Shown: positions 1-10,566 of the stretch, piece by piece
Layout of the letters: each line of letters starts with the position of its first letter
Position numbering within the stretch: position 1 is the first letter of the stretch
NCBI GenBank assembly: GCA_004380135.1
Contig: QXCR01000011.1
Coordinates: 248,001 to 312,000 of the forward strand
Length of the DNA stretch: 64,000 bases
From: Stemphylium vesicarium
Taxonomy: Eukaryota > Ascomycota > Dothideomycetes > Pleosporales > Pleosporaceae
Direction: 5' to 3'
The notes under the pieces: generated by a model
Seen by the model: the letters and a program-made list of their open reading frames with translations, nothing else
Databases searched by the model: none
What the model was told of the DNA's origin: nothing
Made by a program: the position numbers and the translations under genes

Positions 1-1
1 T

Positions 2-1183
2 GAAATCAGTCTGTCGCGATACAAGCAGCACCATGAATGGATGGAGGAAATATTCGCATCGCCGTATGCTGTTGGAAAGATTGCGCCGATCGATCTTGGC
101 CTTGGCCTCATGGGCGAACTTGCTCCGCTCACCGCAGGCATTTTGGACGTTCCAGGCGCTGAAAATGTAGAGACTGGGAAGGAAAACTACAAGATCAAGA
201 ATTATTATAAACTGGACCCAGAGCAGCTCAAGGATTTCGAGAAGCGTGTATCCGAATACACCACAAAAGAGCAGGCTGAGATCGACAAGATGAAGGCGGA
301 CCATGCGAAGAAAATGGCGCAGCTCAAGCGCACACGAACATATATCAAAGCAGAACGAAGATTACGAGACGTCTCACGCTCTGCCGAGAGCGATGCGGAC
401 GCGAACCCGGTGGAAGATGTTGTGCAGGATTTGGAAAAATCGCTCGGAGTGTCATTCGATGCGAAGAAGACTGTCGTTTGCGTGGACAAGGGCGGTTTCA
501 TTGAGGTACAGCAGCCGTCCCCACCAAAAGCGCAGGTCAACGGCAACGGTGCGCAGCAGAATGCAAATGGTACATCCGGAGGGAACAATGATGGCACCAT
601 AGATGAGAACTCTGCCTCAGGTTTACTCGACCAATATGGATCAGGGTCAATTTCGGGAACACCCATTGGCAATATTTCACTGCCTCAATTGTCGCAGCCT
701 CCAAGCCAGTCGCAATCCGCTACCGGCACACCCAATGTACCTCAGGGCAGCATGAACCAGGCATCGACATTTGACCAGCAAGACAACAACCTTGATGTTG
801 GTGCCGACCTTTTGGACTTGGATGTTGAGATGTCTGGTATGGCAGGTGCAGGGGAGAAGGGTGAGGACTGGGTCATGGTGAACGATCAGTCAGGGAACGC
901 GCAACAACAGAGTGGCAACCTTCAACAACCCAACATGAATAACAGCCAACCGGCAAACAATGCTGGTGGCATGCCTTCGTCCAACATCGAAGCCGATGCA
1001 GGCAGCATGTTCGATACTGCCGATTTCGGAAGTTTCGACAACCTGGACAGCGCCGGAGACGCTCTAGCTGATTACGGGCACGACGACAATCTGGGTCTGG
1101 ATCTCGTTGATGACTCGGCTTTCGGTGATGCTTTCCACGGAACGGAAATGCACCACGATAACGGCGAAGGCGACCACGCGTAG
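2..1183 (+). CDS. ssr4: SWI/SNF-RSC subunit SSR4-like protein (5' truncated by window edge)
   Basis: The reading frame is open from base 2 to a TAG at 1181-1183, and the codons before the first ATG (41) already read as protein, so the gene starts outside the window. The visible N-terminal part (to about residue 120) is compact and charged, with an EQLKDFEKRVSEYT-type helical stretch and a basic helix. This resembles the fungal DUF1750/Ssr4 family, subunits of the SWI/SNF and RSC chromatin remodellers. The remaining 260 residues are a Gln/Asn/Gly/Ser-rich and then acidic disordered tail, as is common in such nuclear subunits. No intron is needed in the visible part. The family assignment rests on remembered similarity, not on a catalytic motif; the protein has no enzymatic signature. 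Confidence 0.68.
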   Translation, partial: EISLSRYKQHHEWMEEIFASPYAVGKIAPIDLGLGLMGELAPLTAGILDVPGAENVETGKENYKIKNYYKLDPEQLKDFEKRVSEYTTKEQAEIDKMKADHAKKMAQLKRTRTYIKAERRLRDVSRSAESDADANPVEDVVQDLEKSLGVSFDAKKTVVCVDKGGFIEVQQPSPPKAQVNGNGAQQNANGTSGGNNDGTIDENSASGLLDQYGSGSISGTPIGNISLPQLSQPPSQSQSATGTPNVPQGSMNQASTFDQQDNNLDVGADLLDLDVEMSGMAGAGEKGEDWVMVNDQSGNAQQQSGNLQQPNMNNSQPANNAGGMPSSNIEADAGSMFDTADFGSFDNLDSAGDALADYGHDDNLGLDLVDDSAFGDAFHGTEMHHDNGEGDHA

Positions 1184-2093
1184 AACGTAGGGATGTAGAC
1201 CGGTTTTCATGCTGCTAATCGGAGTGATGCTTGGGTTGTATTATTACGTTTCATACCAGAGAGGAGTCAAGGGCGTTTTGTGGTGGCTAAGCATTCTGGC
1301 TTGTACATGACTGTCGAGCTTTCTCATTATGATTACAGCCTATGAGAGGTTCTCCTTCATACTGAGCTTGAAATCGAGCATGTGGCGTCAGCCATATTTA
1401 GGATGTGCATACAAAGATGGGTTGATTATGGTTTCTGTGCTACTCACTTGTCTAGTCGTTCAACAGAGATGGTAGGTGGGGGTCTAGCGTGGAGTACGAT
1501 CGCGACTCATCGTTCCTTCCCTTAACGCTCGTGTTCGAGCGCCAGACTCAACATCAACAACGTTCACGCCACCTACGCGATCATCCATATGTCAAGCTGA
1601 TATCGTACGCGATACCTTATTGCTTCGGTTTTGAGGTTTCTACTCACTAGTTGTGAAGGATGAGAGGATCGGTCGCTCTTCATTTCATCATGCACATCCG
1701 TGAAAGAAAACCATCTAACAGAAATTTTGAAGCTTTCAAACACGCGGGTTCTTATCGGCGTATCTTCCATGGTTCTACGAAGTCGATCCATACTTTTCTT
1801 ACCATGCCATCTTTGACATGTACAACCACATCAAAGTCTTTCGATCCCAGTATACAGGTAGCGGCCAGCTAGGATGCATGTTATCTGATGGAAATTCTAG
1901 TATGTACAACAGGTACAACGTCTCTTTGCGTCGGATTAGCTCATGATGAGGACGAGTGTACGATATGCAACATGCCGTTATACTATACTTGTTGAAGACG
2001 TTGGATACGCTCTACCACTTTTTCACTTTCCTTTTTCCCCGTCTAATTGCGCAATTTCGTTCATACCCTGCATCACGCTCTGTGGGAATCAGG
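1184..2093. other. Intergenic: SSR4-like 3' flank and tyrosinase promoter
   Basis: No coding frame with fungal codon periodicity was found on either strand. The last 150 bases before 2094 are T-rich. An in-frame upstream ATG at 1956 would extend the tyrosinase, but it would place about 46 residues before an otherwise good signal peptide, so 2094 is preferred. Confidence 0.5.
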
Positions 2094-4231
2094 ATGTTTA
2101 CCAAAATCTTCGGGATCTTTGCCCTGGTCGGTGTGTGGTGTTTTCCAGCACACGCTCGCACCATTCCTTTTGGCAACAAGGAGCAGCGGCAAGCAGATCT
2201 GCATCAGATACACCCTGTCCTCGGTGTTGGTGGACTAGGTAAAGACACAATTCAACCTCGCTTAGAGATCCGGGAGTTGGAACGCAATAAAGACCAATTC
2301 AACGTTTACTTGCTTGGGTTGCAACGGTTGCAGAACATGCCCCAGGACGACAAGCTTTCTTATTACCGGATTTCTGGTAAGAATCGCCGCTCGCACACTG
2401 GCTGTGATACATTCACATTGACTTCCTTGTAAACTGAATTCATTAGGTATACACGGTCGGCCATTTATACCCTGGGACGGTGTAGCAAAGCATCCGGACG
2501 GCAGGTTCGGCTACTGTGCGCATGGGAGCAATCTTTTCCCGACATGGCACCGGCCCTATCTTGCACTGATAGAAGTAAGAACTTGATGTATTGAAGCGTG
2601 CTCCCGGCTAACATAGTGTAGGAATTGGTCTACTCGAACGCCCAACAAGCGATTTCTGAATTTCCAGCTGGGGAAGTAAAAGACCGATTGTACGATGCCC
2701 TGAGCACCTTCAGACTGCCGTATTGGGATGCAGCTGCAATACCTCCAGTAGATACAAGTTCATTCCCTGCCATCGTACAGGCGAGGTTCGTCGAGATGGA
2801 GGTCCCAAGCGGAGGAACGACCACCAAGATTACCGTTCCAAACCCTCTATACGCGTACGCCTTCCATCCCATTTCCCTCGACGACTTCCAGATCGACGGA
2901 GAGAGTGTATCGGCAAACGACCCATGGATACACTGGACATCAACGAAAAGGTTCCCGACTAATGCGACTGACACGGCGGAGTCTCAAGACAATCTCGTGG
3001 CAGAATCGCTGGACAGGAATCGGGAGAATATGATGCAGCGAACGTACCAGATGCTGGGAATGCAGACCGAATACCTCGATGTCAGTAATAACATGGTGGA
3101 GAATAGAGCTGAAGGCGGTATTCCTGATAGCCTTGAGTCGATCCACGACACACTGCACAATGCCATTGGGCGTGGAGGTCACATGTACGACGCAGCATAT
3201 TCAGCGTTTGATCCGATGTTCTGGCTACTGCATGCGTAAGTATTGGTCGAGTGGATGACGATGCAATATCACTGACATGTCCCCTAGCAACGTCGATCGT
3301 CTGCTCGCTCTATGGCAAGCTCTTCATCCCGATAGCTACGTCGAGAACCACATCAATCCTTGGCCCACGTTCGCTACTCCCGCAAAGACCGAGGCGGACG
3401 AAAACACGCGTATGTTTACACGTTCATCGATGCCATGGATTTCATTTTAACATATATAGCACTATACCCGTTCCACCGCAATGAATCTGGCGAATTCTGG
3501 ACCTCAGCATCCGTTCGTGATCATACTGTCTTTGGCTCTACATACCCCGAGTTCCTTGGGCTCACGGCGACTGACACCCTGGTGGGCAGAGTGAAGGCGC
3601 TGTATGGACCGGATGCGACTTCGCGATTCAGCTGGGAAGATACTGGTACGATGCAAAACGTGGCTGGCACACAAGTTGGCAAGGTACAGTATCAGTATTT
3701 TGCCAACGTGCGCATACACCGTGCAGGCGCAGGAGGCGTGTTCAAGGTATTTGTATTCCTTGATGCTGATGTGGGGACGATTTCCGCGTCATCGGATACG
3801 CAAAAGTGGATTTCGGAATCTGGATTCGTGGGTTATACGGGTTTCCAGCAAAATGTCGCAAATGGTGGTGAGATGGATGGACCGGAGATGCACGGGGTGG
3901 TTGCTTTGACGGTAGCGCTGGAAAGTCGGTTGTGGGTGGACGAATTAGACAGTATGGACGTGACAACTGTTGGAGCGTATTTGAGGGAGAAGCTGACGTG
4001 GATGCTTGTGGATGTAAGTATTGGACTTTCCATCTTTCAAATCTTGACCTCCTGCTGACTGAGTTGTCTCAGGCAAATGACAATGTCGTCGCTTTAAACA
4101 CACCAGGATACACGGTTGAGGTTTTGTGGACAAAGGTTGCGACAGGAACGTCAAACAGTTTTCCCAAAGTTTTGGAAAGCGGATCTGAGCCGTTGACGCA
4201 TGTCGTGATGGAGAAGGTGGGGGTTGTTTAA
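2094..4231 (+). CDS. Secreted tyrosinase (polyphenol oxidase)
   Basis: Type-3 copper enzyme that hydroxylates monophenols and oxidises diphenols to quinones (melanin-type chemistry). Six exons splice cleanly: 2094-2376, 2447-2574, 2622-3235, 3288-3409, 3460-4013 and 4073-4231, giving 619 residues. CuA ligands are His97 (IHGRPF), His120 (CAHG) and His129 (WHRPY). CuB ligands are His312 and His316 (HDTLH) and His341 (FDPMFWLLH). Cys118-Ala-His120 fits the Cys-X-His thioether bridge known from Neurospora tyrosinase. A YQY motif near the start of exon 5 matches the Tyr-X-Tyr that precedes the C-terminal shielding domain, and that domain is present. The first 22 or so residues (MFTKIFGIFALVGVWCFPAHA) look like a signal peptide, so secretion is predicted. 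All six copper ligands are intact, so it should be active after maturation. Confidence 0.93.
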
Positions 4232-5508
4232 TCACGACAGTCGCACAGAACGCGTGTTTCTCTACTCTCCTTTGACAAAAATAGGGTTCTAAAATGATGA
4301 TGTGGGAGTTGAGCGGGTAGGCGGATGGAGCAGTCTTTCGTATTCCAAGATCAATCGCTCAGCCCATCCAGATAGGATCAACATTCATCCGGTAATCATG
4401 TCGAAGATCCAGCACCGTCTGCGATGTTGGTCGAAACGGCACTATAAATGACAAGGCGACGATCAGGCAGATTGGCACGGGTTTCAGTTGCCCCCTGACT
4501 TTCAGGGGGTTCGTCTCGGTTAAAGCGGCCCTCCACGTCAGCATGCCAAGCCGACGAGCGGTTTTCCGCTTTGCTTGATTCTGAGAAGCGCAGGGTAGTG
4601 CAACGCCACCAGGCGCTCTGCCTCTGTGTTTGCGGTATGGTGATCCGAGGACGCGGGGATTGCGTTCGCAAATGTTCGTACGAGGGCTCGTGTCTACAGG
4701 ATGCTTTGAGGGAGTGGATTGGCTGGGTTGCTTACTGAGAGTGTGATAATCTTGGTGTGGCGTTTTGGATGCCGAAGATGCAGGGCTACTATCTCTGAAC
4801 CGTGGTAGAAGGATAGCGCTACGTGATGGAGTCGCAGAGAAAGGGACAGAGAAGGAGCCGGGTAGGACGGGCTGCCATTTCCCTTGACGCTCGACGCTTT
4901 CATCAGGGCTCATCTGCCCGGGCACGCGACATGTTCCTCACGACGCCTTCAAGGCAGGCCTCAGGGGCCATGTGTTTCGCAGACTCCCCGTTGCGGCCTG
5001 CGTCGACGGGGCCTACTGAGCCGTCGAGCCACTGAAGGCGCACAGCAAGACAGTGGCTAGGTAGACGCCTTCCCGAGCGGTTCTTGGCACGAGCCCACTG
5101 TCCGCTCATTGCCCAGTGGGCCGCGTCTATCTGCAGCAGCGCGCGCGTTCCTGGAAAAGATGTAGCCCCCGCGCCGGTAAAGGCCAGGGTGGATTGGCTT
5201 CCCAAAAGCCCATGGTCGGCCGCCAGCCTACACTTCCCTGTGATATCTTTGCTCCCTTTTTCCTGTCTGCTGTAACTTTTTTTCTTTGCACGCCCACTTC
5301 ATTCTTATTTGTTTTCTACTTGCTCGGAACGTCTTTGTCGGAGATCGGCACGAACGGAATACGATCCAGAACACGAGCCCGCGCCTCATCGTAACGTCGC
5401 AGCACCGGCGATGCGCCTGAACGACATAGTATAATTCTTAGATTCTCGCTTTTCCTTGGACAGCAGACGCTGATTTGGCTTTGGACGCTGCTTGCATAAT
5501 CGCACAAC
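4232..5508. other. Intergenic between tyrosinase and acyltransferase
   Basis: 1.28 kb without a convincing gene. A 188-codon minus-strand frame (4359-4925) is compositionally biased, matches no family I recognise and needs no splicing; I treat it as chance. The region just before 5509 is T-rich, as expected of a promoter or leader. Confidence 0.45.
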
Positions 5509-6952
5509 ATGGCCCCTCGCGACGCCAACTGGATAGATGCAAGTCGCACCCGCTCTGACGGTGCCGGTTGTGTGACTGCGGCTAACGTTGCAAACTATAG
5601 GGCCTTCGAGGAGTAGCATCGTTCATGGTGGTATGCGGTCATCTCTGCACTGCCTTTGTACCATGGCTACACCAGCCAGCTGCCGACGCCAAAACCGCAC
5701 CGCACCTGTTCCAACTGCCCTTTTTCCGTCTCGCTGTCGGTGGTCGCAGCGCCGTAGCTCTCTTCTTCCTCGTCACCGGTTACGTCAACTCAATTGGGCC
5801 CATCTCCAAGTCGCGCTCCGGAAACCACGATGCAGCCTTTTTGGGCATTGCACGCAGCGCCCTGGCCCGCTCGGGACGCCTGATTCTGCCTACCATGGCC
5901 GCCACGACGGTCAGTTGGTTCATGGCGCAAACAAACGCATACCATATGACCAAGCATGTCGATGCGCAGTGGATACGACAGGGCTGGCATCGGCAGGAGC
6001 CTTCACTGTGGAAGGCTATCACATCGCTGTTCAATGCACAGGTTGAGACGTGGGTGACTGGTTGGGACGAATATGACGGAACACAATGGACACTTCACTT
6101 GTTCTTGGAGGGTGCATTTCTCGTGTATACGACTATGCTTGCTACGGTTCTAGTCAAGCCGAAAGCACGCTTTATGGTCTATGCCGTCATGTACGCCTAC
6201 TACTTTCAAGTTGGCAAGGGTGAGTTTTATTCGTATCAGTACGGAGAGGAACGCAATGGCTGACAAGAACAGATCTCACTGTTGGCTCTATCAAAGGCAT
6301 GAATATTGTCACCGGCATGTTCGTCGCCGAGCTGCACAACCACTACAAAGACGCCGCTACCTCGGTCCTACCCGCGCCCATCCCCGCGATAATGATAATC
6401 TGTGGCATGTTCATGGCTGGATTTCCCCAGGACTCGTTTGCCAACGCCCGCTGGTCACACACCATGGCCACAATGATGCACAGCATAACACACGAGAAGA
6501 CGGATGTCCGCCGTTACTGGGATCACCTCGGCGCCGCCACCGTCCTCCTCGGCATCTTCTTTTCCAGAAACGCACGCAGAGTGCTCACCTCGCCCGTCTT
6601 CAACTTCCTCGGCCGCGTCAGCTTTCCTGTATACCTCCTTCACAACACCTTTATTAAGACCGTCTTGACCTGGATGATCTACCTGCCCTCGGCCATGAAC
6701 CCACCGAAGAACGAAAAGGGCGAACAGCAGGATCTCCAGCGCGGATCCGTTCCCCATATCCTTATCGCCATTGCTATCTTTTATTATGTCTTGTATCGCT
6801 CCGCGGCGCTATGGGTCAAGTATATTGACCCGATTTTCGCGAACATTACCAACGCGGCTACCAAGTGGGCATATGGCGAGCCGCGACCCAAAGACAGCCG
6901 GCCGATTCTAAGTAACGGATCGACGGCGGATAAAAACGTGCTTCCTTCATGA
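5509..6952 (+). CDS. Acyltransferase-3 family membrane protein
   Basis: Predicted integral membrane acyltransferase (PF01757 type), which moves acyl groups onto sugars, lipids or metabolites at a membrane. Exons 5509-5538, 5601-6219 and 6273-6952 give 442 residues. Exon 1 encodes only 10 residues ending in NWID; exon 2 begins GLRG, restoring the family N-terminal motif WIDGLRGVASF, followed by the conserved GHL and a GGRSAVALFFLVTGY helix. Several hydrophobic helices follow, with a late FLGRVSFPVYLLHN stretch typical of the family. Intron 1 (62 nt) has a GC donor (GCAAGT), a CTAAC branch site and an AG acceptor; without it the frame stops at TAG. Intron 2 (53 nt) is canonical. The substrate cannot be read from the sequence. 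Confidence 0.87.
5539..5600 (+). other. GC-AG intron in acyltransferase gene
   Basis: The donor reads GAT|GCAAGT, the consensus for the rare GC donor class. CTAAC at 5582-5586 lies 14 bases before the AG at 5599-5600. No GT donor in the interval would leave an intron longer than about 40 nt and also rebuild the WIDGLRG motif. Confidence 0.8.
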
Positions 6953-7667
6953 GAAGCTCGTTTGTCTCTTTTCTGTTGTTCTTTCCTATAAATTTCATGT
7001 GTATTTTTTTCTTCAGAGGTGGAGAGTACCTCTACATTGCTTGCCCAACGCTTTGTTTTCATACGTTAAGACTTGTCTTGAATCATAGCGAAGCTTTTTT
7101 CTTATCCTTTTTCTTGTGTCATTGGTGTGAGTATATCGACCGAGCGAGGCATATCAAAGACCTTTTTGCCATGTAAGTTGGACATGTGCACTGAGCATAT
7201 CTAGGCGTTGAGGGGTTCATAAAAAGACGGGGTGGGATGGGGACTGGGGAAGAGGAAGATCAAAGTCAACAAGTATCGTTAGTAGATGAAATGAAGACAA
7301 AAAGTTCAAAATTAATGTTGCTGGGCCTTGTGCTTGTAGGTGAAGTAATGGGTACTGTGTCTCCTGAAGATGATGCTTTTCGGAAGCGTGTTCAATTGCG
7401 TGTAGAGACCAACAATAGAGTTTTTAAACGAACGCCAGCATAATCATAACCAAATCCAACCCAACAACCTACCACTGCCGATAAACGCCGATCAAGACTT
7501 CCAGCGTGAAATTGCAGTGGGGAAGCACCTCTAGTATCGCCCCACCCAAAAAACTTCACCCATACGTTTTGTCAAGCTTTTACTACTCAGTACATATTAC
7601 GCGCAATTTCTCCTCCTTCCATCGAATCATCCAATGAGCTTCCAATTCATCCAGGATGACCAAAATC
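6953..7667. other. Intergenic, acyltransferase 3' flank to tRNA
   Basis: T-rich 3' flank (6960-7110), then AT-rich sequence. Short frames such as 7237-7443 have no recognisable content. Nothing else is seen until the tRNA. Confidence 0.45.
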
Positions 7668-7739
7668 GGGCTTGTGGTTTAGTGGTATAATACTCCCTTA
7701 GCATGGGAGTGGTCCAGGGTTCGATTCCCTGCAAGTCCA
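7668..7739 (+). tRNA. tRNA-Ala (anticodon AGC)
   Basis: A 72-nt cloverleaf without intron. The acceptor stem GGGCTTG pairs with CAAGTCC (one G-T pair), discriminator base A. The anticodon stem CTCCC/GGGAG is perfect around the 7-base loop TTAGCAT, anticodon AGC (A to inosine, reads GCU/GCC/GCA). The T arm is CAGGG-TTCGATT-CCCTG and supplies the B box. A run of six T at 7742-7747, two bases after the gene, is the RNA polymerase III terminator. CCA is not encoded, as usual in eukaryotes. Confidence 0.97.
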
Positions 7740-7741
7740 TC

Positions 7742-7747
7742 TTTTTT
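7742..7747 (+). terminator. RNA polymerase III T6 terminator of tRNA-Ala
   Basis: Six consecutive T on the coding strand directly after the tRNA 3' end, the standard Pol III stop signal. Confidence 0.9.
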
Positions 7748-7855
7748 GCCTTTCCTTTTGCTCCTTCTTTTCAGCTCATAAGCCTTGGGTAACATGATTG
7801 GCATCGTGGGGGCCTATGCCCTCTTTTTGTGCCTCATGTCGGCAGAGTATAGGCA

Positions 7856-8322
7856 CTAGACTGCGAGCAGGTATGAGTGATGTGTGGTAGGCTGGCATAG
7901 CTGTTGTGGGAGGTCTTTTAACGTGGTGTAGTAAGGTGACGATAGAAAATAATACAATATGATTATTCGACTAAATGACTCTTTTATGTACATTTCGACC
8001 CCAAACGCTCTTGTGGTGTTGATGCGGTTGCTAGGGTAAATATCCTTCCTCTCCACAGCGTCGTCGCAAAGAAAGTGATCACAAAGCCACCGCCACCCCT
8101 CCTCCATACGCAAGTCGCCGTCTGCCAGAGGACCCATATCATTCAGTCGCAAATGTTCTGTGTTTGTTAATCGCTGAATAATCTCCATGGCAAAGTAGTA
8201 TGGCGCCCATACGGTCCTTATGGCCCAGAAAACATATTCAAGATGGCAATTCGGAGCAGAAATCGCGCATGATGCTGAGAAGTTTGTCTTGGAACAACCT
8301 GTACGATTGCACCTCTTGTGTC
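7856..8322 (-). pseudogene. Uncharacterised open frame, possible gene remnant
   Basis: A minus-strand frame is open from about 8322 to a stop at 7856. Its middle part has protein-like composition (for example VWAPYYFAMEIIQRL and MEEGWRWLCDHF, rich in aromatic and charged residues). The last 40 or so residues become low-complexity and AT-rich, suggesting the true coding part ends earlier, perhaps at an intron. No convincing start codon or family was found. It lies immediately downstream of the broken HET gene on the same strand and may be a relic of a neighbouring gene or of a longer HET C-terminus. Confidence 0.28.
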
Positions 8323-8393
8323 ACTCTTCGAAAGCTGCTTGTCACCAATTCGGCTCCTTTCTCTTGATCTTGTTCATTCTCATCAAATACTTC

Positions 8394-10566
8394 TCAAATA
8401 AGGATGATCTCTTCCCTGTTGGCTGCAATTATTCTTGAATGCAAGGTCTTGGCCGCCAAGTATTCGGATGCTGTTCCAGTGCTCATGTCATGCAGGTGCC
8501 AGAAACCCACTCTCTGGTACACGTTGTGACGAATGCGTTCCAGAATCAGTCCTGAAACACGTTCTCTGTGTCCGTAAAGGGGTAAAAGTATTTCGCATAG
8601 ACGTACGCGGCTTCCGAAGGTTTCGTCTTCCAGATCGATGTCTCGCCGACAATCCAGCCCGGCGGCGAATTCTGCAAGGGGATTGTGTAGTTCGGAATGG
8701 TTCAGGGATAACAACACTCCAGAAAGAATAAGCTTGGCCGACTCCAGCTGTCCGTAAGGGTCCGTACTGGAGATGGGAACGCAATCGATTGTAAGGCTCG
8801 AGCAATATGTGTCGCAATCGCTCTCTACACGTCTGAATATGAAGTTTGATCGCTGAACTTGCTTAACCGACGCCCACGACCATGTCGGAGCTGTAGAGGA
8901 CGTATTCCTTCGCCAGGCAAATTGAATCCCCAGGATAGCCCTTGCAATATATTTTCCGTCCAGAGACCTGCGGCATACGTGCAACCGCTTAGTTCGGAAA
9001 ACTTACGAGCAAGACCTGATATGGCAAGTAGACGATCTTCCTCAAAAGTCAGCCTCAGCCAGACGTAATGTCGGACCAAGTTGTACCAATGGTCGAAAGC
9101 TGACAATTTTCGGCTGCTTGACTGAAACGCTGCTTGACTGAAGAACTCGAAAGAATATTTGTATGCTGGCAGCATCGCTCGTCCCTCATCATCCTCCAGC
9201 TTTGCCGATATGTTCCTCTCTAATGTCTCAAGCGGATCAACTACCGTAGGCCAGACAGCGCCAAACGTGTTGTTGAATTGATACACACCTTCGTGGGGGT
9301 GAGATTGCAATTTTCCGCACATGGACTTCATCTCCTGAGCGCAATCTAGCACTAAGTCTCTATCGCAGAAGTGCAGTATCCGCTTCGATAGTAGCATCTC
9401 TTGTGCAACCCATCCCCGTGTCAAGAGCGGGCAAGCATGTGGGGTTTCGAGACACTCCCGCAACACCACTTTAGTATCTTCAAATTCCATGTAGAGCTCA
9501 GTTGGCGCAAACAGGCCTTGCGAACCATTTTCCGCCCGCGTTGCAGCAATCGTGAGATAGGCATTGGCATAGATCTCGCCCATTTTCGCGCTCTCCTGAA
9601 GCCAGTCGTCTGTGCTGTCCTGAATAATACAAAGCGAGTCGATCCAAACGTATTGAATGCCTAGCTTATGCAGGAATACTGCTGTATCTTGAAAGGTTTT
9701 CGACAACGAGCCAAAATCAATGTTAAGTTTGCGCTGCGCAAGTGTATCCTGCGTTGTAGTGGCTGTCTGCTGTTTTCCTCAGCAATGACTCAGGCATGCA
9801 TAAGAAGTTTTGTCGCGACAATCTTCGACAAGACGTAGCTCACGAGTTTTGGTGATTTCGACGACTCGCTTTGGTAGCTTCGGCGGTTCTGATTGACAAG
9901 CTTGTAACTTGCATATTGCATGCTCTTCTCTGCATTGATCCAAGCTTTGTTTGGCCCATAGTACTGTCGCATCAGACCCTGTATCACCCCCAGAAGCGTG
10001 CAGCGGATGCATCTCCAGAGCTAAAAGTGCTCTAGGGTCCGACATCGATATGATTTTCGAGGCAGGAGTTTTTGGAAGTTGAACACTGAAGTGGCGCCTT
10101 GGTGGGAGGGTGCAGTGATGTGTGGTGACGACCAAGTGTAGAAAACTCACGCCGAGCAACGGATTGCCATCGGATATTTCGGGCAAGACCTTGTACATGC
10201 GACTTGGCTGATGATTATGTTCCTGAAATTCATCTTGTATCATGGATTCGCTTTCTTCCCCTCAGCATCGGTGGTGACTGAAGGGCGGGACGCATCAGTC
10301 AGCTGTCCGATGACCAGGATCTCCGCATCGCATATGACCTCTTTTTCCCAAGTGGTTGTGAAGATACGCTTACTAGCAGCTAGCACAAAGGCGCAGAAAT
10401 GACATTGTTCAGTAACTGCCTGCAGAAGTTCTTTAAAAGGATATTGAACGTTGAAGCTACCAGTGAGACAAGAAGCCTTTGGATACGGAGGTGCTAGGCC
10501 ATGACAAAATGGGCATTCCGGATTCGCAAAAGAAGTAACAACCGGGAATAGAGTGTACATGTGCAA
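8394..10566 (-). pseudogene. HET-domain (heterokaryon incompatibility) gene, disrupted
   Basis: HET proteins take part in fungal non-self recognition, which can end in cell death. Recognisable parts in order are a Cys-rich N-terminus (CPFCHGL, CHFCAFVLA; from 10566), a helix before the domain, YACLSHC at 9782-9802, NIDFGSLSKTFQDTA, the core VWIDSLCIIQDSTDDW and RGWVAQEMLLSKRILHF, and a C-terminal APTWSWASV at about 8890. The frame is broken. (1) TGA at 9779-9781 sits exactly where the Trp of LSHCWG should be, with the same frame continuing on both sides. (2) TGA at 10240-10242 ends the N-terminal frame; a 65-nt GTGAGT..CAG intron nearby would join that frame to the domain but does not remove the stop. 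(3) Near the CCCC run at 8928-8931 the frame must shift to reach the conserved WSWAS part. I call it a pseudogene; assembly errors could explain the frame breaks but less easily the substitution. Confidence 0.78.

Noticed and set aside
4359..4925. 188-codon minus-strand frame downstream of tyrosinase
   Set aside because: Biased Ser/Pro/Arg composition, no recognisable motif, overlapped by other equally long frames.
8394..10566. Repeat-induced point mutation (RIP) as the cause of HET gene damage
   Set aside because: The TGA at 9779-9781 implies a change in CpC, not CpA, context; there is no excess of TpA or local AT shift, and two of the three breaks are frame changes, which RIP does not make.
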